From the NCBI GenBank assembly GCA_019843655.1, contig JACDQD010000104.1:2914001-2978000 (forward strand): a stretch of 64,000 nucleotides of DNA, read 5' to 3'. Of this stretch, positions 42,101 to 55,460 are shown in pieces (the stretch's first letter is position 1; each line of letters begins with the position of its first letter). Source of the stretch: Lethocerus indicus (taxonomy: Eukaryota; Arthropoda; Insecta; Hemiptera; Belostomatidae). Below the pieces are notes generated by a model that was not told the DNA's origin, searched no databases, and was given only the letters and a program-made list of their open reading frames with translations. A program made the translations under genes and the position numbers.

Positions 42101-45100
42101 AGGACATGCCCAGTCCTAGTCCGTTATCGAAATTCAACACTGTCCGAGACCGTTTAGCGACTCGTAAATCAGGGAAAGAGGAATAAAATTGAATTTTACA
42201 CAGAGGAATATGGGCGGGGTAGATGGGCTGCGTTAATAGTTCAGGTTGTACCGAGAGGCACGTAGTATAGGGGGACCCCCCCACAATGATATATTCTCAA
42301 CTTTACTGTTATGTTTTATGGTTTTGGCCGAGAGAATTCCCCCTTCGGTACTTCACCGCTCTGCTCGACCAGGGCTAGTTTACGGCTAAGTCCAGGATGA
42401 GCCTTGTACATTAGATCTAAAACGGCTGTAAAACCGACGCCGTCTCTGGGAATGCAAGCACCGGGGAAAATAGCAGTACCAGATGCCAGTGCCGACGGTA
42501 GCGAGTGAACTTTTAATAAGTTCATCGCTTAATACTGAGATCAATTTAAGTTCCGCCGCAGCGCGGTCCTGATATGGATTTTGAAATGAATGAGTCTTAA
42601 AATACTATATGAAACAAAAAATGATTAAGTATTTAAGGGAATCCATTTGTCTCTTTTTGGTGTTTCTACTCTAGCTTCTGTCCTAAGCTGAAGGTGTCAC
42701 TACGTTATAACATCCTAGAATTCAAGTACCGCATGGTCAAGGAATATTTAAATAATTTATACTTTTCGTAAACGGATATAACCAATTAATAATATATAAG
42801 TACTATGATTAATTATCTTATGTCGGAGTTAGTAAATAAAAGCATGTCATGGAATTTTAATTTAAAGGATGTAAAATGATTTATTTAAGTTGAACACCCC
42901 CTAGAAACACATATCTAACCTACCCTACCACGTTGTATCAACAAATTTGAATAGAATCTCAAATGATTTTGTACTGATCGAATCATTTCTGACCACTCGA
43001 ATTAAACCCCCGCAGGCCAGAAAGCCCTTCTATTAACAATCAAGAGTACAATACTTCATTATGCATGTTTAATAGTCGCCTGTCGTGAGCGAGCCAATCT
43101 TGAAACCTTATCTCTCAGCTGTGGGAATCCGAACCCGGCATAATTCGCAACATTTGGTATTCAAGGGCATTCCGGGGAACGCATCCCCCTAATAAATAAA
43201 TTATACGTTCGCCGCGTGGAATAAATCCGACCTCGGGTAAAGCAAAACTGGATCTCCGTTTCTGGCGTTAAATGAAATACACGCTTCGTCTTAAGTTTAC
43301 GAATTTACACAGTAGGGACAAAACAATTAAAACTCAAAGGTTATATAACATATAGTTGGTTAAACCTTATTCATTAGTACTCAGCGTATGGATTTTGAAA
43401 TAACGAGGGAGACGAGAAGCGACTCGTCATACAACAAACTTACGGAAGAAAAAAGCACCCACTGATATTTTGGCATATGGAGGCATTGCGACATCGGTGG
43501 AAACGCGTTCCAGGCACGTAACTCGCCCAGCATTCGTTGCCCTGATTGCATATTCGGTCGGATTAAAATTGTCCTACATTCAGTTAAGATAATCAACTGC
43601 CGACTTGGACAATAACAGAGTTATGTTGCATTATTTTGCGCGGACGTTATGTTGAAATTAATCAAAATATCTTGTAAGTCCAGAACACTGATTAACGATC
43701 CGTTAATTATTTTATTAATATTATAATATATAATTAATATATTATTATATAACCTATGAATTAAATGATTAAATAGTTGATTACGAATAACTTTCGTTCA
43801 TTATTTTCAATTATTATTACCGATATGCGCGGTTTTAAACAATTGCACAGGAGGAGTATTATCGGCACAGTTGATAAATCCTGCCTTAACGTGATTATTC
43901 GGGGAATAATAACATTGTGTTCGATTCATTTCGATATTTGAAAGTTGTAGCGCGGCCCTCCAAAACCAATTTGTTCCAGTGACACGCAAATACTCTCGAA
44001 TGCCGGACACGCGCCTGTCCTCACGATCGGTCGAAACCGAAAATAACTCCCCCAACCCCCCGGGCGAGGTAAAATCGCAGCCATGGAATATTTCTACACT
44101 GAAAAGAAGTGGATCCGAGTAACACATGTCCCTTTCTCGTTCCATGCAATGATGTATTCCTGAACTTGAAGACGGCCAATCGTTTGTTTGATTAAAATTC
44201 TAGAAATACTTTCATCTAAAAAGTGGTATTATCGACGCCGTCCTAGATTCACTAGTCGCGATGATGATAGTATATTACCCGTCACAGCCATGTATAACGC
44301 TCCCAAAATATTCATACCGCGTATCTTGACTAGAGACCGAACGAGAGACGAAATTATATTTATGGATAGAAAGTAGATTCACCAGCTGTACAAGTATAAT
44401 AACACACAAGGTGTTAATATAACAGTAAATAATACTCCGAGGAGACTCGCCCGGTCGTATGAACGGCATGAAAAACATAGGTGGCAAAACCCGATCACCT
44501 TTGAAGTCGAGAGGAAAGCGATAATAAGACAAAGTGAACGCTCTGAAAGTGATCAAGGCGAAACCGTTTCTCAGTCTTTTATAACCAGCGCTTATTTCCT
44601 ACTTCTTCGACACGTAGGTTTAGGAATTCACATATATAAATGTTCCATATGCCATATGTCACGTCTACAGAAGGCGTCAAAAACCTAAGACCTGAAGTTG
44701 TATTCGAAACCAAATTCAGACTGAATAGGGTAACCTGAGTAGCTTCAAAATATACAGAAATAAAACTACTCATCACAAATCCCGGCACTTACTAAATCCA
44801 CTAAATTTAAGCTGACTGAGACGCCGTGCAAGGGTCGAAAAAATGTGAGGGTTTGGGCCTTTTCCAAACCCCCGACCTAACCGAATCGCTCCAACGCCAG
44901 TTGAGGTTTACGTACCGCAATTTATTGCAAATAAAGTTCAAATTTACAACTCCTACGGCTTACTCCTCCTGTTTCTCTAAACGTTAGTCACTTTTAGTGT
45001 TTTGTTTTTGCAGAGAAGCGAAACGGCCTGAAGCTAATAGAAAACGACAGCATCTGCAGGATCGTTCTCACCTTCTGTGCCGTGCAACCTTCCTTAAGTT

Positions 45101-45670
45101 TCCTGGCTTTATAAATAGAAACTACCGGTGAGTCAACCTCTCTAAGCCAATCGAAGATGCTTATTTGAAACTGTATACAACGCGAGGAATATAATTTTCA
45201 CTCGTATTCTCAAATAATTAAATCCTACAGACTAGAATACAGGATCGGAAAAGAAAGAATTCGGCCACATTTTGTAAAGGGTTAACTCATATTAACTCAA
45301 GTTAATGGTCGCTTACATCCAACTTAATTCGGGTGATGAACAAATTTACAATAATGGCCTCATTAACGAAAGACTACTATTATTAGAAAGTGTTTACCCC
45401 AGCTGTTCATAGAGGAAAACTTTCACTGAACATTTTCCGTAATATTCGGATATAATAATTACTAAATAATCTCACCAGATAATTAGTCAAAGAATATAAA
45501 AAATCTCGTAAGTCAAGTTCGGCTCCTTTTCTGGAAAATCGTGGACAATATAGGCTGTAAAGCTGACGAGAGAGAGATATTATTGTCATTTTGCATGACA
45601 ATAGACCAGTGCGGATACCAATTAGTGATTCGCAACTGAAGTAGTTACACTGCAATTAAAAACAATCCAC

Positions 45671-45683
45671 GCACACACACACA
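45671..45683. repeat. Short (CA)n run
   Basis: About six CA units in intronic DNA. Confidence 0.75.
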
Positions 45684-48600
45684 GAGATAAAAACCCTCCA
45701 GGTTTACCCGAGATTGCCAGAATATTCAAACCATAAATTATGTATATATCCCTCCAGAAATTTCAAAACCCCGGTGGGGTGTTATTATGGCCCAAGTGCT
45801 ATCAACGGTCGGAATCAACTCTGTCGAAATCTGCCTATTCTAAGCATTGCTCATAAATTCCCAGTAATACATAATGGCCGCGAGACAACTTGATCAACAT
45901 TTGACGAAATGAACATTAACTCCAAAATTATAATATATCTAGTTTATAATATTACATTGTTGTTCCTATAATTAGTGACGGCGGAGGTTTTGGAATAGAA
46001 TCACTAGTACGATTTTATCTCCACCCACTTCTTTAGACCTACGGAGGAACGGTTATTCCTTTATTAATAGTAGGACGATCTGTTTAGTCGAGTAAATACT
46101 CATATTTACAATTTACTATTTACAAGGTTGATTTGAATCCTGAATTCCAGAGAAAATGTCTAATTTATGACTATATGAAATTTATAATATTTACAACCAT
46201 CCAAAAAGACACAGTTGGACACAAAAACTGTTTTATCGTGTCATCGTTATATGTATTTCCTGATCTTAATAAAACCGAAAAGCGATATGAAAAGCGGGTA
46301 GGGACACCGCACTCAAGCGACGAATCTTCACACTCCTCAAATCCCCCTACACGTGTTTAACGAGTTATCAATAATTCATGAATCGTTAACCTTTGAGTTA
46401 TAAACGGGGTTTTTTTCTCGTTACACAAAATTCCAACACGCCCGCCCTCGGTTTTACATAATATACAAGTAAAATTCCGTCATGGGTAAACAGATAGTAA
46501 AACACTGCATCAGGTTCTGTGTTAGGAAGCTGGTGGTCGTGGCGTGGGTACTGGGTTTGGTCGTGGACGATGGGTCTTTTGGCTGATTCAATGAATTTTT
46601 GTTGTAATTCATGTGAGTTAATCAAATTTTCCTATCTGTGAAGGCGACCAGAGCATCTGTTGTTATGACGTGATATGTAAAATAAGTTAGGGACTGGATT
46701 TTAGCAGTTATTTTTATCGTTGTGGTAGTGTTAAGTGTAACGACTATAACGCTTTTAATTGCTAACATTCGAGAATGGATTCCCCCTGTTGGTATACTGC
46801 ATAATCATCAACATCTCACTAGTGATTCCTAATATGTTCATAACTGACAATCGACAGTCCTCGTACTGATAGCGTCGGAGGGCAATAATTCTGAGCACAA
46901 TGAAAACGAGCAGTCACGAACCAGATGTTAATTCCGAAGCTCTGATGTTTCTTAGACCAAGTTGGGAACTCAGGCAATATATAATAAATACAATAGCCGC
47001 CGAACAGTAGGAAGGTCGGACACACCCCGACCAACTAGAGGGACGTCACGTCTTTTGGAGGCCGGCTGTTACAAAATCCTCGAGGTTTTATTGCCCCCGC
47101 GTGACGACCGACGAAAGTAAATGCAGTCGGATCGGCGGCGGCTTTCAACACACTCCCGACTGAATCACTTCATTCTAGAGGCGGTTGCCCAATAAAACGT
47201 CCCTCTTTCCGAGGGCACCGCAGCCGGAGCGTTTCACAAATTGCCGCCCCCGCGATGTCTACCCAACTATTCCCGGGGGTAGATACTATACGAGTTTACT
47301 ATAACATGCTGAGGTATATCGCATCTGAGAACCAACAAGAAGTTAATAGATTACCCCTACATTAGACCAGATGTATGTTGCGGTTGTGGGAGTCTTCCTA
47401 GTCACAAATTCGTTAATAGTTTATTCAGTTAAACGTTTATAGTTATCAGTATAAACGAAGAGTTTGTCAAAATGTAATTAATGTCAAATTAATGTTGTTG
47501 GCAGTAAAATGGTAAAATTGATTGACATTTCATTTTGTAGTTCTTTCCGCTTTAATAATCCACATACACACGATACATACACGCTTCATTATTTACGGTT
47601 CTCCTCACTTTGAAATCGAATTAGAGAAACTTTTGTACTGACTGGGCAAAGACTGAACGGCGGTTACAATGCCATTTCAGAACAAACAAGGGGAGGATTG
47701 TGAAATTTCGTGGACTGCGATAACACAGATACACAACTCGAGTCCAGAGCACATTGTAAGATGTTTAGAGCGTGAGGAAGTAGCCTTGAAATGAAAAGTA
47801 AAAGGATTCCGGCCCACATTCCAGTAGGCCGCCCACCGTACGCTGTCACGCACCGCAGACGAACTGTTAAAATGTTATTACGGATTATAACATTCAGGAA
47901 CAACAAATACAGCTTCCTGAATTGCTGAACAGTCGCCCACATTTTAAGAGTTTCAGACATTTCAAGAAAAACGTCTGGAGTACCAGTCCGTCAAATGAAT
48001 TTCCTCATGCCAACACTCTTCAGGGGAATAGATTAATTAATTATGTGACTAATTTGTCATTACTGTTAATCCAGAATTTCTTCTATTGTAGTTAAACTGT
48101 AAGAATGTACGCGAGAATAACACAGGAACCATAAAACGCCATAAGAACTGCTGTATATTTTGATAGTTATTGGCCTATTCGTTTCCCGAATGCCTGGACG
48201 TACAGGAGTAGTGTTACTCGCTTCGAATCACCGGGCGATAATCATTCGGAATTATTTTCCTGAAAACCGATTGGACGAAGCGGCGGTCTTAGAGAGCTAA
48301 AAGAAACCGGCTAACGGAATAAGGCCTTCGGGGTAATTGACAGAGAGGAGGCACGAACGCAGATAAGAAAAAAACAATGGGGAAAAACACAAATAAAAAC
48401 AAACACATTAGAAAACAACTGGAACCCAAGTAATTTCTGATTTTAGAATAAATTCAGAGTGATCGTTGGGATACTACACAAGTTACGTATAAATTAAAAT
48501 TAGAATAAATATTTCAAAAGATGTTCAGAAGTGATCTGAAACCAGGTAATTACAAAACTCGAAATGACTTTCTGTTCAAGATTTCTCTAAGCAAGTTATA

Positions 48601-50340
48601 CTTGGATGAAGAATACGATTTCGCGTGACTGCGTCGAGCTGTGTGGGCGGGTGGATACATTTCTGATTAGTTCCGTGCAGTGACCCTGTCTCAAGGAGGT
48701 ATCTCTCAAGAATCAATACCTTCATAATCATTCGGCTACGAATGAACTTTAAAACACGTCTTCCCGTTGTTCTGTAGCTTTTTGAAATCGATCAGAACTT
48801 TAGAATAGAAAAAATTCTGTTAGTTGAAAACACGAAATAAAATAAGCAGATTTCAATGTATGTAAAATGGTTGTATTGTACCCATTACAGAATGCGGATA
48901 GCTTTCCATGCATTAAATATGGAAGGGTAAAAATTAAATATACTCATCTTCTTATTTGAAATTTCGTAGCATTCATATAAAAATACCCGTCACATGACTG
49001 TACATCCGCTAACCACGATGGACATCACCCCTAACAATCGAGTTATTCTTAGCTTGTAAGTTCCCACAGATTCTAATTCGTCCGCCTAAAGACTTTTTTC
49101 CCATAGGGCTTAATTCCCAACATATACTTAGCTCAGTCCCTCAGTATTACCATAACTGACGACTGTATATACTTAAGGCTATCTCCGTTAAATTACCGAG
49201 TTCCGAAGGGAGAAACAACTCGAAATTGCACCGGGGACCCATCCGCGGATTCCATCATGCGCCACGAGGTCCGCGTACGGTGGGCCGATAAATAAACCGG
49301 CGGCCGAATCGTTGCCGGAACCCCGTCCGATGACCCGAAGCCGCTTCCCTTCATAATAAAAACCTAACCCCGATCGTATTAAATTCGTCTCCGCGCGCCC
49401 AAAAAAGAAATAACAAGCACGTAACTCTTTATAGAGAGCGGCAACGTTCTAAAAACAATGACGTAAGAGCCCCGTCTTCCTGGCATAACGCAATCTGTTC
49501 ACTGACCTTTAACCTTGAAAACTTACAACAATGTGCTGATTACCGTCCTTGCACGTATTTCTACCGTTCATTTACGATGAGCTCAACACACGCATACATT
49601 CGTCCTCTTGTCTGACAAGAGGCTAAACTCAGACATGGGTTACCCAAATGTTCTTCTGGTGGCATCCTTACATCTATCTAGTGATCTTCAAAGTTAAGAA
49701 ATTGATTTCATGATTTCTACCGTGAAATATAATTTCACTTCCATAATAAATTTATAATCTAAGGAATACTACATAAGGTATATAATCAGAACAGACAAAC
49801 ACTATTGAAAGCCTCAGTATAACGGTCCATGACACAGTGTAACCTTTAATGGAACTGAAAGGTGATAGGCAAAAAATAAAATTACGGTTGTAATTTACGG
49901 TGGAAAATCCTAGTTCTGGTTACAAATGCTGCTAACGCTTGGATTTCATTGGTCTGCTTACAGTAAATTATGTAAGGAAAATGTTATTAATACTAATGCA
50001 CAAAATATCATTTATATCTTTTTCAATGAAACACCATGTTCAGAAACATGTACATTAACTAAAATCCAGTATTTCTTCTTTTAAGGACAATAGCATTATA
50101 TTATTGCGACGGTTTTAGTTACAATATTAGTTAGACGGGTTTAGTGGCAATAGTATAATGAAATATCAGTATAAAATTATATATATGGAAGTCCCAATAT
50201 TTTTATTCTTCTTATAACCTAACCCCCCGTCGGAAGAACGGATGAAAAAGAAATTTTAATAAATCACGTATTTGAATAAACGGAGTTTGTTGGCCCCGGT
50301 TGCAGGAAGAAATAGTCGTAGGAAACAACTGAGCGTTCAA

Positions 50341-50850
50341 GGTAAGAGACAGCCGGGGAGCGGCCGAGGGACCTTCGGGGCCCATATTAGCTAATAGGAC
50401 TCCTGGGGCAGACGGTATTCCTTGGGGGAGCTCGCCACCGGTTACACTCGGAGAATTTTACCTCTTCTCGTTCCTCCCAGTATTGAATGCCGGGACCATT
50501 TTTTGTTGCGCCTTCTCTGGCCCCTATCCCCGCCCCCAGAAATGCTAATTGTCGGCCGAAGGTCTCTCTCTACAACTCCCCTCCCCCTCATGTCCGTATA
50601 CCTCCGTCTCCGATATGACGTCGACCGAGGGTGTATACCGTTAAACAGCAACAACTGGACATCTTCACGAAGCCGGTTACATAACACGGTATTACCGGAG
50701 TGGGGCCTTAGGTACAGTGTACATGGATCACACGCGAACCAAAATTGGGGGAAAATTGGGCGACCAATTTTCACGGTTTACAGATATCGTGCATGTTGCA
50801 AATACAAAAAATGTGTTCCGGCAGACGTGAGTGATGTTAATTAGGAATAA
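50341..50850. other. GC-rich block inside the Fhos intron
   Basis: This block is clearly GC-richer than its flanks and opens frames of 140 codons (plus) and 110 codons (minus) over the same bases. The plus frame has no upstream ATG and only one internal Met. This is the pattern of composition-driven open frames, not of two genes. It could be an enhancer or internal promoter. Confidence 0.5.
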
Positions 50851-52662
50851 CCGTATGATAACTGAGAGGTTGTATGTAAAAGTGTCTTAACAGGCAATGG
50901 AGGAGAATTTATATGTAACATTAGAGGTAAGCTCGAAGTAGAATCTGATAGAAATAGTTTGTGATCTGCGACGGATTGGAATACCGTAGATTTCGTGTTT
51001 CTATCACACGACACATTTATACACACACAACAAACAGACAAACACCAACAAGTGACAGTGACAGTGCAGTGAGGATGCCCAAAAAACATCCAAAGTGACA
51101 AAGTAACTTACACCGTTACTGAAGATGGCGAGCAGCCGAAACCGGTTTAGCAAAAGACCAAACCAGCGAGAGGAGACAGAAACACACAAAATCTACTGAT
51201 AGAAATTCTAATGCACCTAATGTTTTCCGGATATCTAGTTGTCTACGTTTCAAATGATGGATTAATAATGGTTAAACACTGCTGATAATGGGGAGAAACC
51301 AAATATCAAGCAGGCAGATGAATCGCGACAAATCTAGAGTGCTAATATAATAACATATACTATAAACGTTCCATTTTATAACAATAAAATTCAAAACGAA
51401 AATAATATACAAGGCGCTCCATACATTATTTTTTGAAACTATACAACAAGTGATACTTACGTTCATGTTTCAAGGACTCCCTTAATTTCACCTACGGCGT
51501 TATCAATAAAACTGCAGTGAGAAAACTTCAGTAGAAAATATACACAATACAAAATATCGTACTCGTTCCGAGGCGTTCAACACTGTTCACGAAGAGAAAT
51601 TAATCTGAACAGTCTCTTGGTGTGAACATTAGTCAATTGGGAACATCCTCTTTGTCCCTACCACCCTATTTCAATATAGTAGTAAGTGGAAGCAAGTGTA
51701 GGGGTACTCGTCACAACAGGTACACGATGTTGATTAAATGGAGTGGGAAAGAAGCGCGGGATTTGCGAGTGCCTGCATGACAAGCAACAGGGATTCAGAA
51801 TTTCCATTGTTTTGATCTCATCTTTTCAGGGGGAATGGAATAAACACTATATAACATAATTGTGGATTTATGGATCGATTCCTGCTAGTCATAAATCTTT
51901 CTTGTATGGTTAGGAATATATGTAAAATATATAACAAGTACAAATAGATAATAATAATATATATTATTTTCGAGAAAAACTTTCAAAATCTTAATGTTGT
52001 ATATACACAGACACCCACACAATCTCACAAGGATACCTCTCAGCTGGGGGTTCACGGGAACATGTCGCTCAGTTTCAGGGGAGGAATAAAAACAGAGTAG
52101 GATTTTCATAAAACCTCTTTCAATTAAAACCCACCTACGTCCGTAGGCGTAAACAAGATATAAGATTTATCCGCCCGAAACGTTGTTCCAATAGAGCAGG
52201 GAACCCTTACAACGTTAAATCTTTTATTCATATCAAACATGGCCCACTAACAACCTTATTATCATAGAAGCTATTATGGATTGCCGGTACCGCCGATGAA
52301 ATATTGTAAGTCACGAGTGTGTAGACTGAAATGTCCGAAAACATATTTTCACTTTCCGTATTAGTAATTCACCGTACACCGATAGCAAGGAAATACACCG
52401 CAGATCGTTGGACAGATAACACCATGGAACTGGAATTAACGGTTACGAAGTTTCGTTTCAATATCTGCCGATCAAATTGATTGGAGATATTTTATTTGAA
52501 ATTTAATAGAAATTCTTCAACAGAAATATCGAAGAAATTTCAAACCAAAACGTGAAGAAATAAAGTAAACAATATGACATAATAGTATAAGATCACATAA
52601 TTCAGAGTCACTTATTTAAGGTATACTGAAAGTCAAAACAAAACTTAAGATTAAGCCTTAAG

Positions 52663-52717
<55 letters not shown>

Positions 52718-55043
52718 CTTTTTCAGTTAATCCCTCGGACTCAGGAAAGGGGACAGAGTGAAATGCTTGCCCATGTTGCAAGATCAGCGCCGAGTGACAA
52801 CGGAAATATTATGCAATGCACACTTCCAGTAAATTTACAACCTTTTCTAAATATCAATCTGATAATTAAGTAGTTTGTTGAGCATTATCTACAAGTGATA
52901 ACGCTGGTTCGCAGAAGTAATGAGATATAATTCTTATGGGAGATTTTAAATCGTAATAGTATAACAGTGATTTAATCTATCCTCAGTCATTTCACAGCAA
53001 AACTAAAATATTAACAACGAATTAAATATGGCAGTTAATTAATAAATTTAAAAGTTAAGTTTAAACGTTATCGTACCTCGCCTGAAAAGAGGAAATGAGT
53101 TTTAAAGCGGAGCATGGAGGAATCATTATCCAATTCGGAACATCCTCTATTTTCATGGGCTTAAACGGTCCGCATTACCACTGTCAGAATTAGAATTAGA
53201 ACGGGAAGAAACGCATTATCGCTAACAATTTATTGGATAAGCCTCTCTGTATTGATATAGCTGGAGCAAGTTGAAATTTGACAGCCAAATTAGAAAACTA
53301 AAAGCTCAATTACTACGTTCTTTTTCAATTCGTACCCAACATTAAGAAAGACTTCGGAGTTTAAACACCGATTTCGATAACGAGATGTCAACCTTTTCAT
53401 AAGTAGTACCCAGTTCTATGCGAGGTTCCCTAAAGGTGATAATAGTTGAAATTCATCTAAACTATGTAGGAATCGCGTTTAATTGAAGGCACAACCAGAT
53501 GCAAAACAATCTGGAAGGATCACCCAGAATCTAAGGAAATTTGCGGCGGTGCCGCTTTTCCTTTGACATGGATCGATCGCTCTGAGATTTAGAGCCCTCT
53601 CACCGAGGTTTTATGTCCTGGAACACGGAAGTCGTTCGGTCATCAGTTTTATCGGCCGTTTACTACGGTTAACAGATAGACGAAACGTTAAATTAATCCG
53701 GAACAATCCCAACTGTTCGAAACGAATATTGTACAATACATTTTCTTAAACGTACAACCAGACTTGTGGCCATGATTCCAAATAAGTAACCAGGTTTAGA
53801 ATTAATCTTTTCAACGAGAAGAAAAGAACAAAGTAAAGCAAATTGGAAATTGGAAGAAAGTGTTGAGTATATATCTACTAGATATTACCGTAACGGTACA
53901 AATATTAACGGTAGAACAATATCATCATTATTATTATGCGAACAGCTCGGGTATTGATAGTTTAGTGATTGTATATTGCTGTATTGATTATAATTATTTA
54001 GTGAGTAAAACAAGGTAATTTTGTCTTATAAACACTCTGAATTAGTTGTAGGCGCATAGTTGGTGAAGGCCGACTGTTGCCTGGGGCGGTTGTGCCACAT
54101 ATATACGTTCAGGTATGAGGTCGCGATTGCTTAATGGGCCATAAAACGGGAAAAATGTTACGGCGTTATGAATGTGCGGACCCGCAGAAACGCGTTCAAT
54201 GTCTCGGCGATTACATTCTGTCCGGGTAAAATTATTGAGACCGGTTTACCCAAACGCAGGCGCAACCGGCTTCCACTCGGTTTGCCAATTATGACGCCGA
54301 ACCATTCAATAATAATTCATAACAAGAAATAATTAATTATTAACACAATTATTAATAAGTATGGTTCCAGATCCTGCGTAAAAGGGCTTTTCACACATTG
54401 TTATTACATTTTGCCAATAAGTTACATATGTAGAACTACGCTCAAGGCCATCGTTCAACAGCCATCTCATAGAACATTCCATTGATGCTGAACAGAGTTA
54501 CAAAAATTCTATGCATTCACATATCCTGCCCTACAATCTACATACACACAACTGCAAATAAGATAAGGCGAACAACAAGGCGAATTAATCAAGTTATCCT
54601 TTTAAAGCATTAAAACTATTTGTATACATTTGACAGAGCTTAATACTTACAATAAAATAATACTAATTATTAGAGTCCTAATTGAAAATGTTATAAATAA
54701 ATAAATACTACAACACTAGAGTAAGGTTTTTCCCACAGCATTCAACTTCCAGTGTATAGAACTAATCTGCTCCACTACCGCCTTCCAGTCTATGACAAAT
54801 GTTATGGCATTCCGATCAAAGAAACAGCCAGAAATACCTGCATTGTTTTGACGCGAGTCTGAGAAAACAGGGCGGTAACAATTGAGACTATTAGAAGGGC
54901 AAGGAGGGACGAAGAATGTTTTAACCCGGCTCGTGTCTGTCACCAGGACCGGTTGGGCAAAAGGCAATTGCTACTTGTGGGTCAACTACGGCCGGTCGAC
55001 ACTGGCCTAGACAAGATCGGCAGAAAAATATCTTCGGGCTACT
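50851..55043. other. Promoter-proximal part of the Fhos intron
   Basis: AT-rich with one long TA array. A possible minus-strand leader exon at about 51113-51197 is treated in the findings. GC content rises again from about 54850 towards the Fhos exon. No other exon is seen. Confidence 0.55.
52666..52713. repeat. (TA)n microsatellite, 24 units
   Basis: A perfect alternating TA run of 48 bp, 2.3 kb downstream of the Fhos donor in the direction of transcription. Confidence 0.97.
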
Positions 55044-55049
55044 ACTTAC

Positions 55050-55211
55050 CCTGTGGGGCGCCTTGAGCAGCCGGTGGACGGCGGCCACCTGATTGACCAG
55101 CGGCAGCGAACAGCTGAACGTGTGGACCGGAGGCCGCGACGGCTCGGGAAAGTTCGTGTATGAGAACGGGTTGATGTCGTTCAGGTACTGGACACGGCAC
55201 GTGAGAGCCAT
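55050..55211 (-). CDS. Fhos: First coding exon of an FHOD-family formin (Fhos), N-terminal part of the GTPase-binding domain
   Basis: The exon encodes 54 residues from an ATG at 55211-55209. Diagnostic stretches are CRVQYLND, NPFSYTNFPEPSRPP and VAAVHRLLKAPHR, which match the conserved start of FHOD1, FHOD3 and insect Fhos proteins. In the family this segment begins the N-terminal GTPase-binding domain, followed by FH3, FH1 and FH2 domains encoded by later exons that I do not see here. FHOD formins nucleate or bundle actin filaments and are linked to Rac and ROCK signalling; in flies Fhos acts in muscle and macrophages (family knowledge). The ATG is the first in frame: reading upstream, the frame is open without another ATG until a TGA at 55340-55338. 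The exon ends CAC AGG, then GTAAGT, so the donor is near consensus and the junction is phase 0. The identification is firm; whether a non-coding exon lies upstream is not known. Confidence 0.92.
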
Positions 55212-55460
55212 ACCGAGCACCGGGGAGATTTCGCTAGACGTCCTGACACCGGCTCCTTCTAGGGGCGGACACGCGTCATACAATAAACGTTTGAAGGGAG
55301 ACGGACAAAATTGCGAACGTAACTCCGTCAGTGTAGCTCACCGAATAGGCGTCGGGAGGCGACTGGTAGAGTGAGCCTGGAGCGACCGGGGCGCTACCTG
55401 GGCGGACCCCCCCCACCACTTTACGCTACCTTGTTCCCCGGCTACCTGACTCCCTCACTG
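55212..55460 (-). promoter_or_regulatory. GC-rich 5' flank and probable 5' UTR/promoter area of Fhos
   Basis: The DNA just upstream of the Fhos ATG is clearly richer in GC and CG dinucleotides than the surrounding intronic sequence, as is usual for a 5' UTR or promoter. No convincing TATA box or arthropod initiator can be fixed by eye, so no start site is called. Possible splice signals also occur: an AG after CCGCCCCT at 55260-55259 and a donor-like CG|GTGAGC near 55356. A short 5' UTR intron is therefore possible. None of the upstream AGs examined between 55260 and 55234 would join in frame to a phase 0 upstream exon, which favours this being an untranslated leader. Confidence 0.4.

Larger units (their letters stand above)
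33301..50340. other. Intronic DNA, no gene seen
   Basis: GC- and CG-richer blocks lie at about 33650-34170, 40650-41060, 41370-41660, 47040-47290 and 49200-49400, with AT-rich stretches between. The densest AT patch is 43700-43800, containing AATATAT/ATATATT inverted arms. 36810-37750 and 47970-50420 hold no open frame of 60 codons. No FHOD exon was found. Confidence 0.6.
1..55049 (-). other. Fhos: First coding intron of Fhos, at least 55 kb, acceptor outside the window
   Basis: The donor GTAAGT starts at 55049 directly after the Fhos exon. I found no following FHOD exon on the minus strand to position 1, and no gene on either strand that interrupts the stretch. It is therefore read as one very long intron, incomplete at the left edge. 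Two zero-length recursive splice sites (33276|33275 and 4124|4123) sit inside it on the transcribed strand. A short downstream exon could have been missed by eye, so the single-intron reading is likely but not proved. Confidence 0.75.

Noticed and set aside
48150..48240. GCTTCGAATCACCGG, resembling a tRNA B box
   Set aside because: No matching A box, acceptor stem or anticodon arm could be folded around it.
50422..50844. 140-codon plus-strand frame with a 110-codon frame opposite
   Set aside because: Same pattern of double-strand openness in a GC-rich block; the start is a TTG and no domain is visible.
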